Assembly (NCBI GenBank): GCA_030427705.1
Contig: JAUIBR010000010.1
Span: forward strand, 98,220-162,219
Direction: 5' to 3'
DNA length: 64,000 nt
Source: a bacterium
GTDB taxonomy: Bacteria > Myxococcota_A > Bradymonadia > Bradymonadales > Bradymonadaceae
The translations under genes were made by a program, and so were the position numbers. The notes beneath the pieces are model-generated. The model saw only the letters and a list, made by a program, of their open reading frames with translations, was not told the DNA's origin and searched no databases. Below, one piece after another: positions 25,439 to 34,117 of the stretch. Positions within the stretch are counted from its first letter, which is position 1. Each line of letters starts with the position of its first letter.

Positions 25439-28400
25439 ATGCGCTGGACTATGGCCTTGTTAGTGGCCTTGTGCATGAGTTTGACCGCAGGTGCGACCTT
25501 CGCTCAAGCAAACGACCAAGGTAGGTCGATCAACGAGATTGAGACGTTCAAGGTGAACGAAGAAGCGGACGGTACGGTGATTCGAATCGCCGGTGACAAA
25601 GTTCCGACGTTCTCGGTCTTCAAACTGAACGAACCCCCACGTCTGTTCATCGACGTGTCCAACTCGGAATTGGCGGGCGACACCAAAACTGAACGCATCA
25701 ATAACGGTGTGATCAGCCAGGTGGCTCTCATCGAATTCAAGGACAATATCCAGTCGGTTACACGCGTTATCATCGGGTTTGATAACCCAGCGCACTACGA
25801 TGTGAAGACGGAAGGTAACGATGTTGTGGTCTTTGTGGACGGCTCGGGTCGCACACAGGGCTCGAATGCGGTTGCGCGGATGAACGTGGAACTGCAACAG
25901 CAACAAGACAAGATCAAAAAGCTCGAGTCTACCTATCAGACCCAGTTGGCCCAGAAAGAAGCTGCAGTCCAGCGCAGCCAATCTGAGCTAAAGAGTCGTG
26001 AAAAGGAGCTTGCTCGGCTTCAAGCAGAACTCAAGCGTACCTCGGGATCGGACGCAAAGCGGGTTTCTGCTCAAATTGAAACCAAAAATCAGGAGATTAC
26101 CGCGCTTCGCACGGACGTCGTTTCCGGAAAGAAGGCTGTTCAATCTCTTCAATCGCGCGTTGCCCGCTTGGAATCTGAGCGTGACCAGCTGTCGAAGGTT
26201 GCTGAATCCACGAAGGCCGAACGAGACCGTGCTCTTGCGCTCGCAGCAGCGAAGGAGAAAGAGGGCGAGAAGGTCCGACAGCGTGCCGAGAAGCTCGAGA
26301 AGTCGCTCGCCAAGACGCAGTTGGAACTTGAATCGATCAACAACCGTTCGCAGAAAGTCCAAAGTGACCTGCAGCGTGCAAACGCAAATGCAAAGCGATC
26401 ACAGGAAGCGTACAGCCAGGCTCAACGTGACTTGGAACAAGCTCGCAAGCGCGAGGCTGAGTTGAAGGCAGCAGTTGCTCGCCTCGAAAGGAGTGCATCC
26501 AGTGGCGATTCGGCTGCCAAGTCAAAGCTTGCATCACTTCAACGTGAAGCTGAGACCGTCAGCGCTGACCGCCAGAAACGACAAGCTGAGCTCGCGCAAG
26601 CGAAACGAGCAGCAAAATCTGCACAGACTGACCTCCAAGAGACTCGCCGTGAGCTCGCTCAGCGTGATGCTCAACTTCAGGAACTCCAGACACGACTTGC
26701 TCAGGTCGAGGCGGAACGTCAAACCCTCTCGCGTCAGGCGAACAGCGCAAACGATGATCGTGTGAAGGCGCTTGAGCGCGCGTTGTCTGAAGAGCAGGCA
26801 CGTGTGGCATCGCTGGAGTCTAAGCGAGATGCATCGTCGAGCCGCCTCGTCGAAGTTCAAGCTGAGCTTCGCGCAGCACGCAAGGAGCTTGCAGTCACGA
26901 AATCGGCTCGCGTGGGACGTGCAGTCCCTGTGAATCCAAACTCGAATACGGTTCGTGGAATCAAACTTGAGAACAACGGTGAGCGCTCACGCATCGTCGT
27001 CGAGCTTGAGCGTCCAGGAAACTTCGAAACCCTTCCATGGAAAGACAGCCGGGCTGTTATGATTCTGAATGGCGTCGAATTGCCCGAGAATCTTGAGAGA
27101 ACGCTTGCGAATCAAGGCCAAGCAGGCGCGGTTCGATTCGTCTCGTCATATCGAGACAATCAAGGACGTGTTCGACTTGAGGCAGAATTGGGTTCAGATG
27201 CGACGGAAGTCGTACGTCAAGACGGCAACAAATTGGTTTGGGAATTCGCTTCAGTGACGCCAGTGGCAGCAATGAACGACGCGCCAGACGAGCAGACGCG
27301 ACCGACGGCCGACTCTCACACCGCAGCACCACCACGTTATCCAGTCATTGTGACCGACCCGACTCGCGTGAGCCGCGTTCCCGGCATGAGCCGCAAACGA
27401 ATTACGATTGATCTGCGTGCTGCTGACATTCAGAACGTTCTTCGCCTTCTGGCGAAGGAAGGTGGAGTCAACATTGTTGCTGGCGATGTCTCAGGAAACG
27501 TTACGCTGCGCCTTCGTAGCGTGCCCCTGGATGAAGTCTTCCTCACGATCCTTCAGGCTCGACAGCTTGGATTTGAAAAGCGTGGAAACGTCATTCGAGT
27601 CGCACCGCAATCCGTACTTCTGCAAGAACAGCAAGCTCGAGCGCAAGCGCGCGCCGCTGCTGCGGTATCCAAGCCATTGGAGGTGTTCCTACTGCCAGTG
27701 AACTACGCTTCGGCAAGCGACATGCAGGCGCAGGTTGCTGGCTTGTTGAGCCCTCGCGGTTCGGTGACGGTCGACCCACGAACAAATACACTTATCATCA
27801 AGGACATCGCAGAGAATCTCTCGAGCGTTCGCGCCCTTGTGAACAGCCTTGACTCGCAGGTTCCGCAGGTCCTCATCGAAGCTCGAATCGTTGAGACCAA
27901 CGACACGTTCACCCGAAGCCTGGGTATCCAGTGGGGTGGTGACGTTTCCTGGTCGCAAGCTAACGGCAACCCAACTGGTCTAGTCTTCCCTGGTGTCCTC
28001 GGATTGACTGGTGGCGCAACCGATGCTCAGGCGCCGGTCGCAGGCGTCTCATCGAATCCAAATTACGCGGTTAACCTTCCGTCAGCGGTTGGTACCGGTA
28101 GCGGTGGTGCGCTTGGTCTGACCATGGGTAGCGTCGGGGGTGCAGTGAACTTGAACTTGCGCTTGAGTGCTTTGGAAACGGCCGGCCAGGTGAAGATTGT
28201 CAGCTCTCCAAAGATTCTGACGCTCGACAACCAGACTGCGACCATCTCTCAAGGTACGAGCATTCCGATTTCGGTTGTGTCGGCCGCCGGTGTTCAAACC
28301 GTGTTCGTCGAAGCCACATTGGAGCTCGAAGTTACGCCACACGTGACGCCAGACGGGAATATTCAACTGTCGGTGAATGCGACTAAAAACGAACCTGACT

Positions 28401-28672
28401 TCCAGAACACTGGTGCACGTGGTGACCCCACCATCATTCAGAAGCAGGCCGAAACGGAGCTGCTCATCAAAGACGGAGACACCACTGTTATCGGTGGTAT
28501 CTACACACGAAATGCGGGTACGTCGATCAGTGCAGTACCGTTCTTCCACCGGATTCCAATCCTCGGTTTCTTCTTCCGAACGGAGTCGGAACGTGAGCAA
28601 CGAACTGAGCTTTTGATCTTCATTACGCCCAAAATCGTTAACAGAGCAGAGTCGCTTGGTGGCCGCGAATAG
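25439..28672 (+). CDS. pilQ: Type IV pilus secretin PilQ with long internal coiled coil
   Basis: PilQ forms the outer-membrane ring through which the pilus passes. The start at 25439 is chosen because GAGGAG precedes it and a signal peptide follows (MRWTMALLVALCMSLTAG); the frame extends upstream to 25349 within the pilP overlap. Domains in order: AMIN (about 30-135), a coiled coil of about 350 residues (148-495), a second AMIN-like domain (about 505-605), STN/N0 (RITIDLRAADIQNVLRLLAK), N1 (VFLLPVNYASASDMQAQVAG), and the secretin core with the closing ELLIFITPKIV. At 1077 residues it is larger than most PilQ proteins, mainly because of the coiled coil. Confidence 0.93.
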   Translation: MRWTMALLVALCMSLTAGATFAQANDQGRSINEIETFKVNEEADGTVIRIAGDKVPTFSVFKLNEPPRLFIDVSNSELAGDTKTERINNGVISQVALIEFKDNIQSVTRVIIGFDNPAHYDVKTEGNDVVVFVDGSGRTQGSNAVARMNVELQQQQDKIKKLESTYQTQLAQKEAAVQRSQSELKSREKELARLQAELKRTSGSDAKRVSAQIETKNQEITALRTDVVSGKKAVQSLQSRVARLESERDQLSKVAESTKAERDRALALAAAKEKEGEKVRQRAEKLEKSLAKTQLELESINNRSQKVQSDLQRANANAKRSQEAYSQAQRDLEQARKREAELKAAVARLERSASSGDSAAKSKLASLQREAETVSADRQKRQAELAQAKRAAKSAQTDLQETRRELAQRDAQLQELQTRLAQVEAERQTLSRQANSANDDRVKALERALSEEQARVASLESKRDASSSRLVEVQAELRAARKELAVTKSARVGRAVPVNPNSNTVRGIKLENNGERSRIVVELERPGNFETLPWKDSRAVMILNGVELPENLERTLANQGQAGAVRFVSSYRDNQGRVRLEAELGSDATEVVRQDGNKLVWEFASVTPVAAMNDAPDEQTRPTADSHTAAPPRYPVIVTDPTRVSRVPGMSRKRITIDLRAADIQNVLRLLAKEGGVNIVAGDVSGNVTLRLRSVPLDEVFLTILQARQLGFEKRGNVIRVAPQSVLLQEQQARAQARAAAAVSKPLEVFLLPVNYASASDMQAQVAGLLSPRGSVTVDPRTNTLIIKDIAENLSSVRALVNSLDSQVPQVLIEARIVETNDTFTRSLGIQWGGDVSWSQANGNPTGLVFPGVLGLTGGATDAQAPVAGVSSNPNYAVNLPSAVGTGSGGALGLTMGSVGGAVNLNLRLSALETAGQVKIVSSPKILTLDNQTATISQGTSIPISVVSAAGVQTVFVEATLELEVTPHVTPDGNIQLSVNATKNEPDFQNTGARGDPTIIQKQAETELLIKDGDTTVIGGIYTRNAGTSISAVPFFHRIPILGFFFRTESEREQRTELLIFITPKIVNRAESLGGRE

Positions 28673-28729
28673 AAATCCGTTCGCCACATTGTTAATATTA
28701 TGAAGAAAGAACCAAACATGGTGACAGAA

Positions 28730-29413
28730 ATGAAAGGCATCAAAGCGGTATTTGCAGTTGTGGCCCTAGCTACAATAGGCACGGGTTGCGTGGACGCAGA
28801 CCAAAGCTTGAAGTTTACGGCGCATACGCCGCTGGTTGGCTCGTTAACCACCGAGGTTGACCCAGATTCAGGCGAAGAAGTCGAGTTAATCACAGGTTGC
28901 GCACCTCAATCGGGCGAAGCTCTGACGGTGTACTCTCGACTGACCATCGACCTCGCCGCGCTCGAGACGTTTAACGTACGTGGATTGCTCGAGAGTCAGT
29001 TGGAGGATAGCTCGCAACTGCGTCCGATCGGCGCGGATTACAATCACCGCACCAATCAGAACAACGTTCTTGTGGAGCGTGCGGTCATCGAGTTTCCATC
29101 CGACAGCAACCAAGGCGGATTCTCGGCGCTCGATGAAGAGTTCGACCAAACGTATAACGTAGGCACGCAGCCAGCCACGCAGACCACCACGCTGCCATTG
29201 ATTCGTTCTACCAATAAGGATCGCTGGGTATCAGTTGTTGATGGTGCGACAGGCGGTAGCTCAACTGCGATCGTGCCAGGCATCGTCAACATTCGGTACG
29301 AAGGTGCCGGCGCCGACGGCAGCTTTGTGGAATCCGCGATCGTTCGCCTTCCGTTCGACGTTTGCAACGGTTGCGGCTCGGGCGTGACGCCTGATTGTGT
29401 GGCCACCAACTAG
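28730..29413 (+). CDS. Hypothetical lipoprotein
   Basis: A lipoprotein signal is present (MKGIKAVFAVVALATIGTGC). ATG codons at 28700 and 28718 are also in frame, but the start at 28730 gives a normal signal length. The mature protein (about 208 residues) is beta-rich with no recognised domain; it contains an AVIEFPSDSNQGGF region and a C-terminal double-Cys motif (DVCNGCGSG, then DCVATN), which may form disulfides. It follows pilQ by 57 bp on the same strand and ends at a strong terminator, so it may be the last gene of the pil operon. Confidence 0.65.
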   Translation: MKGIKAVFAVVALATIGTGCVDADQSLKFTAHTPLVGSLTTEVDPDSGEEVELITGCAPQSGEALTVYSRLTIDLAALETFNVRGLLESQLEDSSQLRPIGADYNHRTNQNNVLVERAVIEFPSDSNQGGFSALDEEFDQTYNVGTQPATQTTTLPLIRSTNKDRWVSVVDGATGGSSTAIVPGIVNIRYEGAGADGSFVESAIVRLPFDVCNGCGSGVTPDCVATN

Positions 29414-29442
29414 CCAACTTAAGAGATCTGACTCAATGCATC

Positions 29443-29466
29443 GCCCAGCCTCGGCTGGGCTTTTTT
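29443..29466 (+). terminator. Rho-independent terminator at the end of the pil region
   Basis: GCCCAGCC (29443-29450) pairs with GGCTGGGC (29453-29460), followed by six T. Confidence 0.9.
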
Positions 29467-29523
29467 GCGTTTGGCGCTTGGGCAGCTTGTGAGTAAGGTT
29501 CCCTGCGCTAATGGAGGATTGAT

Positions 29524-30390
29524 ATGTCGCAAGAACGAGTTCCCATCGCTGTCATCGGTGGTAGTGGATTGTATGAGATTGAGGGTGTTGAAATCATCGA
29601 CGAGGTCGAGGTCGACACACCGTTTGGCAAGCCAAGTGCACCTATCAAGATCGGGAAGCTCGGCGATAGGCGCATCGCGTTTCTGCCGCGTCACGGCGTC
29701 CATCACGAACTCAACCCATCACAGGTGCCGTACCGGGCCAATATCTGGGCGCTGAAGAAGCTTGGCGTGTTCTGGATCGTCACAGCCAGCGCGGTTGGCT
29801 CGCTGCAGGAAGAGATTGTGCCGGGACATTTTGTGATCCCCGACCAGATCATTGATAAGACCTATCAGCGTGCAAACACGCTCTATGATGAGCTCACCGT
29901 CCATGTTGGGCTTTCGCACCCATTCAATCCGATGCTGCGAGACGTCCTGATCGAGGCGACGAAAGCAGTTGGTCTCACGGTGCATGAGCGTGGAACATAT
30001 GTGTGTATGGAAGGGCCCGCGTTCAGTAGCGTGGCCGAAAGCCATATGCATCGCCAATGGGGCGCACACCTAATCGGAATGACCGCACAACCGGAGGCGC
30101 GCTTAGCCCGAGAAGCCGAGATGTGTTACGCGACCGTCGCCCTGCCAACTGACTACGACGTTTGGTACGAGCGAGACGAGGTCGATGTCGCAGAAGTCCT
30201 GCGGGTCTTGAAGCAAAATGGGGACAACGTTCGCCGTGTGTTGGCTGAGGTGATTCCTGCTATTCCACTGGAAAAGGAAGAGGAATGTGACGCCTATCAC
30301 GCCTGTGCGGGCGCGATCGTGACCCACCCCGACGCGATTTCGGATGAGGTCCGAAAGAAGTACGCGCCAGTCCTCAGCAAGTACCTCTAG
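29524..30390 (+). CDS. mtnP: S-methyl-5'-thioadenosine phosphorylase
   Basis: A 288-residue purine nucleoside phosphorylase-family enzyme that splits methylthioadenosine into adenine and methylthioribose-1-phosphate for methionine salvage. Motifs present are the phosphate-binding IAVIGGSGLY, FLPRHGVHHELNPSQVPYRANIW, the MEGPAFSSVAESHMHRQWG substrate loop and GMTAQPEARLAREAEMCYAT. Length and layout match human and archaeal MTAP. The start has GGAGG upstream. It appears monocistronic, and its stop shares CTAG with the next convergent gene. Confidence 0.94.
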   Translation: MSQERVPIAVIGGSGLYEIEGVEIIDEVEVDTPFGKPSAPIKIGKLGDRRIAFLPRHGVHHELNPSQVPYRANIWALKKLGVFWIVTASAVGSLQEEIVPGHFVIPDQIIDKTYQRANTLYDELTVHVGLSHPFNPMLRDVLIEATKAVGLTVHERGTYVCMEGPAFSSVAESHMHRQWGAHLIGMTAQPEARLAREAEMCYATVALPTDYDVWYERDEVDVAEVLRVLKQNGDNVRRVLAEVIPAIPLEKEEECDAYHACAGAIVTHPDAISDEVRKKYAPVLSKYL

Positions 30391-30650
30391 CCAGGTCCGA
30401 TATCGATTCGCCATCCAAACACGTCGATTAGCTCTTCTGTAACGAAATCTAAGACTTCGTCGTTTGGGTGTGAGATAAACGCGACACCCGCGAAATCCCT
30501 ATATTTTCCGGCGTTTGGCTGGTTCTCGATGTCAGCATCATCCATAAACTCGATTTTCAGGCCGTTGATGGACTCCTGCAGGGACCGTAGCTCTTCTACA
30601 AGCTGAGACAGCACGTTTTCTCGCCGGTCTACAGATACTTTGAGTCTCAT
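30387..30650 (-). CDS. Small hypothetical protein
   Basis: An 87-residue frame beginning MRLKVSVDRRENVLSQLVEE, with helical N-terminal half and a C-terminal segment FAGVAFISHPNDEVLDFVTE. The start at 30650 avoids an overlap with the divergent kinase gene; the frame extends to 30779 without homology-like features. It is not recognised. Its location in a tight mtnP/kinase intergenic space, with a shared CTAG stop, supports it being real. Confidence 0.5.
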   Translation of the reverse strand: MRLKVSVDRRENVLSQLVEELRSLQESINGLKIEFMDDADIENQPNAGKYRDFAGVAFISHPNDEVLDFVTEELIDVFGWRIDIGPG

Positions 30651-30689
30651 CCTTGTCGCCTCAGCGCGATGGTCACAGAATAGAGGAGT

Positions 30690-32096
30690 ATGGAGCAACC
30701 CACCGAAATCCTCAAAGAGCGCTATGAGGTCATCAAAGTCCTCGGCGAAGGTGCTTTGGGTCGCACAATGTTGGCTCATGACACAAAGCGTGGGCGTGAG
30801 CCAGTTGCGGTCAAGGAGTTGTTACCCAGCCGAATGAAGCGCTGGAAGGATTTGGATCTCTTCCATCGTGAATGTCGAACGCTGGAGAATCTCGCTCATC
30901 GGGGGATTCCGACGTACTTCGAAGACTTCGTCATTGAATCTGAGGAAGACGGTCCGCCGCGTCTGTTCTTGGTTCAGGAGTTCATCGACGGAAAGTCTTT
31001 GCAGGACATGTTGGATGATGGCGTCGAATTCGATGAAGCAAAAGTGCGGGACATCGCGCGACAGACGCTTGAGATATTGAAGTATCTGCATGAGCTCAAC
31101 CCACCGGTAGTGCACCGTGACCTGAAACCCGCAAACTTGATGATGACCGAGGAAGGTCGGGTCGTCTTGATCGACTTCGGAGCCGTGCGTGAAGCCATCA
31201 CATTCGATGGTGTTGGGTCCACGATTGTCGGTACATTCGGTTATATGCCGCCTGAGCAGTACGCAGGAAAGAGTGTAGCTGCCACCGACCTGTTTGCCCT
31301 TGGCGCGACCTGTGTCCAGTTACTGTCAGGACGACCACCATCAGAGCTCTTCGAGGGGCTTCACCACTTCAAAGTTCCATCGAACCTGCCCGTGACCCTC
31401 GGGTTCGAGCGGATGTTGCTGAAGCTCACTGAGCCAGAACTCGACGACCGGTATGTTACAGCAGCCGAGGTCTTGGAGGACTTGGACCATCAGTTCCTGA
31501 TGGTGCCAAAGGAATCGATCGTGTCGGAGCTGCCAATTCCTCACGAGATTATCCCAGGACCACGTGGCTACCCCGGCTTTCATCTTCGCGACGCGTATCA
31601 TGGTCGAAGTCACCTGGGCATGTTCTTGATTTCGCTGCTTGCGACCTTCATTTCGGGGGCCATGACCATCGGGGCGGCGATGTCGACCCAACCTGCATTT
31701 GCGATCATTGGCGTGTTTGTTCTGCTCCTGTCTGGCGCACTAGCTGCGCTTGTCATCAAACGGGCGAACAACGAGATCAACGTCTATCGGCAGGGGATTT
31801 ACACTCTGGGAGAGGTGACAGGTCGTTTCTGGAGCCAGTCCAACGAAATCAGCAATCTGACCTATCGATATCGTGTCGGGAAGGGGTTTCAATATGGCTG
31901 TGTCTCCACGCAAGACAAGGCGTACCGCAACCTGGCACCAGGCGACCCGCTAGGCGTGATCTACCTGCCAAATGAACCCACCGAACATGTGATGTACGCA
32001 GTGCCCACACGATGGGCGAAAGAGCAATCGGCTGGACAGTCGAAACGACTATCCAGTGATCGAGACGCAGACGTGAAGGCGTTGGAAGGCGACTAG
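30690..32096 (+). CDS. Membrane-bound Ser/Thr protein kinase (Hanks type)
   Basis: The kinase domain (residues about 12-270) shows the Gly-rich loop VLGEGALGRTMLAHD, the ATP-binding Lys in VAVKELLP, the catalytic loop HRDLKPANLM, DFG as DFGAVREA, and the APE-like MPPEQYAG. Two transmembrane helices follow (LGMFLISLLATFISGAM, FAIIGVFVLLLSGALAALV). The C-terminal part resembles DUF3592-type domains that sit on the membrane. The usual PASTA or PEGA sensors are absent. The start has GAGGAG four bases upstream. It stands alone, convergent with the YtxH-like gene. Confidence 0.88.
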   Translation: MEQPTEILKERYEVIKVLGEGALGRTMLAHDTKRGREPVAVKELLPSRMKRWKDLDLFHRECRTLENLAHRGIPTYFEDFVIESEEDGPPRLFLVQEFIDGKSLQDMLDDGVEFDEAKVRDIARQTLEILKYLHELNPPVVHRDLKPANLMMTEEGRVVLIDFGAVREAITFDGVGSTIVGTFGYMPPEQYAGKSVAATDLFALGATCVQLLSGRPPSELFEGLHHFKVPSNLPVTLGFERMLLKLTEPELDDRYVTAAEVLEDLDHQFLMVPKESIVSELPIPHEIIPGPRGYPGFHLRDAYHGRSHLGMFLISLLATFISGAMTIGAAMSTQPAFAIIGVFVLLLSGALAALVIKRANNEINVYRQGIYTLGEVTGRFWSQSNEISNLTYRYRVGKGFQYGCVSTQDKAYRNLAPGDPLGVIYLPNEPTEHVMYAVPTRWAKEQSAGQSKRLSSDRDADVKALEGD

Positions 32097-32425
32097 GCTT
32101 CCTCGGCAGGCGCTTTTGCGGAGTCCAAAAGACTCTGGCTCTTCTTTTGAATCTCTTCGATACCTTCGACGGATTTCTCTTTTGCATCCGCAATCTTGTG
32201 ACGAATGTCATTTCGAAGGTCTTCGCCTCGTTTGGGAGCGAACATAAGACCAAGCATCGCGCCGACGGTCATCCCTGCGGCAAAGATGCCGAGCGCTGGG
32301 AGGACGACGTCAATCGGGTCGCGTTTTTGCTGCAGTCCAAGCCGGTCCAAGACAGCTTCCATGCCGTGATCGTAGCCGGTTGAAACCTGGCGTTGTGCAG
32401 TGTCGACAAATTTTCGGAAGTCCAT
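32093..32425 (-). CDS. YtxH-domain small membrane protein
   Basis: A 110-residue protein with a membrane segment, VLPALGIFAAGMTVGAMLGL, followed by the YtxH signature FAPKRGEDLRNDIRHKI and an amphipathic helical tail. YtxH proteins are small, stress-related membrane proteins of unknown activity. The ATG at 32425 has GAGG five bases upstream; a GTG at 32431 is in frame. It is the last of six same-strand genes that begin at the lipoprotein at 34049. Confidence 0.75.
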   Translation of the reverse strand: MDFRKFVDTAQRQVSTGYDHGMEAVLDRLGLQQKRDPIDVVLPALGIFAAGMTVGAMLGLMFAPKRGEDLRNDIRHKIADAKEKSVEGIEEIQKKSQSLLDSAKAPAEEA

Positions 32426-32433
32426 GTTCACCT

Positions 32434-32721
32434 CTATTCCTCGGGCGGTAGGCCAATTGCTAAACTCTTTAACTGCGCCGCTGCAAGAGGAACGAAGAGA
32501 GCCTTCATTCCAACCTTGGCCAGCCGACGCGAAAACGGCGTTGCGAGGCCACCACCGAGGACATATCCAATGCCCAAAGCAGCGCCAACAACGGCGTAGG
32601 GATTCTCTTGATAAATGTTACGGAGAGTATCGTTCTTGACGATATCGCCGTACACGCGCTTGGCCTGCTCGGCCAGTTCCTGCGCGTCCTTCGCGAACTC
32701 TGCTGCGTTTGAATCTTCCAT
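32434..32721 (-). CDS. Small membrane protein of the YtxH/holin cluster
   Basis: A 95-residue protein with an N-terminal helical region (EFAKDAQELAEQAKRVYGDI) and a Gly/Ala-rich membrane segment (NPYAVVGAALGIGYVLGGGL) preceded by the ENPYAVVG motif, as in the ElaB/YqjD and DUF883 group. The start overlaps the upstream gene's stop (TGATG). It is not further recognised. A role in envelope maintenance or ribosome-membrane contact is only suggested by analogy. Confidence 0.6.
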   Translation of the reverse strand: MEDSNAAEFAKDAQELAEQAKRVYGDIVKNDTLRNIYQENPYAVVGAALGIGYVLGGGLATPFSRRLAKVGMKALFVPLAAAQLKSLAIGLPPEE

Positions 32722-32975
32722 CAGATCAACCACCGCTTCTTGGCCATTCGGCCGATGAGGAAACCAACCGCAATCCCGCCGACAATACAGGCGCCGGGGT
32801 GCTTTTGAATGAAATCAACAGCCTTACGATTCAGGTCGTAAACCTGCTCTTTCGTGGAAACGTAGCGTTCCTCTAACTCGTGGTAGCCCTCCATGATGCC
32901 TTGCTGCAGCTCTGCAGCCGACATCGTTTCCTTCGGGGCTTCCTGTTCCATATTTTGAGCTGTGTTATCGCTCAT
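32721..32975 (-). CDS. ElaB/YqjD/DUF883-like small membrane protein
   Basis: An 84-residue protein with an N-terminal amphipathic helix (YHELEERYVSTKEQVYDLNR) and one C-terminal membrane segment preceded by the characteristic HPGA (KHPGACIVGGIAVGFLIGR). E. coli relatives anchor to the membrane through such a C-terminal helix and associate with ribosomes in stationary phase. Part of the six-gene cluster. Confidence 0.68.
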   Translation of the reverse strand: MSDNTAQNMEQEAPKETMSAAELQQGIMEGYHELEERYVSTKEQVYDLNRKAVDFIQKHPGACIVGGIAVGFLIGRMAKKRWLI

Positions 32976-32993
32976 TGTTCATCTCTATTCTGT

Positions 32994-33236
32994 TTAACGA
33001 ATGCCAAGGTAGAATCCGACCGCGAACGCGTATCCAACGGCCTTCCAAGGGTTTTCAGCAACCCAGCCTTGCCAATCCATCGTCTGTTCGACGCTGTGCT
33101 GAATATCGTCGAGACTATCCGCAATTTGATGGCGCGTCGACTCCATTGCACTGCGCAGCGATTGCACCTTAGCCCCGAAAACTTCGGGGTCATCGATGGT
33201 AATCAGCTGTCCTTCGTTTGGATCTGTTTCGCCCAC
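32994..33236 (-). CDS. DUF3618-like small membrane protein
   Basis: An 80-residue protein starting with GTG (GGAG seven bases upstream). It has the pattern LRSAMESTRHQIADSLDDIQ, typical of DUF3618-like proteins in which a short ST/R-rich helix precedes a single membrane segment (NPWKAVGYAFAVGFYLGIR). It overlaps the holin-like gene by 34 bp, which suggests translational coupling. Confidence 0.6.
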   Translation of the reverse strand: MGETDPNEGQLITIDDPEVFGAKVQSLRSAMESTRHQIADSLDDIQHSVEQTMDWQGWVAENPWKAVGYAFAVGFYLGIR

Positions 33237-33613
33237 GTCTTACTCCTATCGAGTTCGCCACCCGCGATCTTCGGCCCAATTCCGCTGGCTTTCATTCGTT
33301 CGAATGTGACCAGCATAGCGTGTGATGCCATTCCGAGATTGATGATCGCTAGGGCGGAAGCACAGATTGCCATGCCCAACACCCCGGCTGCAACGCCCGC
33401 GAACAAGATCGCCGCGATGTTGAGCAGGGCATAACCGAGCAACGAAATCGCTACATAGAACACAAACGCGCTCGCGTAGCGCCCGGCGACCGTCGCATCG
33501 TGTTTGAGCTCAAGTCCGAACAACTCCAGGTGTTGTTGAAAGAGCTGAACAAGGCCCTCCGTCAACCCCTGAAAGGCCCGAACCAACCCGGTGTTTTCGC
33601 GACGATCGGTCAT
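33203..33613 (-). CDS. Holin-X-like (Phage_holin_3_6) membrane protein
   Basis: The 136-residue protein has a cytoplasmic N-terminal helix (VRAFQGLTEGLVQLFQQHLE) and two closely spaced membrane segments (AFVFYVAISLLGYALLNIAA and LFAGVAAGVLGMAICASALA). This is the layout of Actinobacterial Holin-X / putative phage holin superfamily proteins, which are common in cellular operons with YtxH-like genes and are not evidence of a prophage. It is one base downstream of the lipoprotein gene. Confidence 0.7.
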   Translation of the reverse strand: MTDRRENTGLVRAFQGLTEGLVQLFQQHLELFGLELKHDATVAGRYASAFVFYVAISLLGYALLNIAAILFAGVAAGVLGMAICASALAIINLGMASHAMLVTFERMKASGIGPKIAGGELDRSKTWAKQIQTKDS

Positions 33614-33614
33614 G

Positions 33615-34049
33615 TCACTCCGTAATGGTTACGGTCGCCAAACCAAACTCAGTCACTGATTCTGCGGGGCGACCCGACGAATCAGCCTCACTCTGCACGG
33701 TGACTCCAAGCTCGTAGGTGCCGGCCGGCTGCCCCTGGAACCAGCTCGTTGCGATATTGCCGAGCTGAATTGTGCTGCCGGCGAGCGCCGAGCTTCCGTA
33801 GATTCCTTCAACATCGGAGGCGCCGTCTGAGTAGAACACCCGCGTCGAGCCAGCGTCTACCGGTTCCGTGAAACCAGCGACCTGAACAGTGACCGAGAAG
33901 AACTCATCCGTCATCCCTGTGTCGCTGACCGCAATCGTGTTCGGTGTGATCGTCATCGATTCGACGGATGGTCCGCCCGCCAAATCGTCTCCACAACCGA
34001 ACACCGTCAGTGCCAACAATGCCAGCAAGGCGCACCTATTCCTAACCAT
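33615..34049 (-). CDS. Hypothetical lipoprotein heading the small-membrane-protein cluster
   Basis: A lipoprotein signal (MVRNRCALLALLALTVFGC) precedes a beta-sandwich-like domain (SVESMTITPNTIAVSDTG, FFSVTVQVAGFTEPVDAG, AGTYELGVTVQSEADSSGR) of about 120 residues, resembling an Ig-like or carbohydrate-binding fold but with no clear family. It is the first gene of a run of six on the same strand (TGACATG junction with the holin-like gene). Confidence 0.62.
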   Translation of the reverse strand: MVRNRCALLALLALTVFGCGDDLAGGPSVESMTITPNTIAVSDTGMTDEFFSVTVQVAGFTEPVDAGSTRVFYSDGASDVEGIYGSSALAGSTIQLGNIATSWFQGQPAGTYELGVTVQSEADSSGRPAESVTEFGLATVTITE

Positions 34050-34117
34050 CTACATACTCCAATGGATGTGTGGTATCCGTTGTACCATCTTTTGTGTCGC
34101 TCACAAGTGGAGCTGCT

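Noticed and set aside
33203..33613. Prophage remnant suggested by a holin-like gene
   Set aside because: No other phage gene is near, and holin-X proteins are common in cellular operons with YtxH-like genes.
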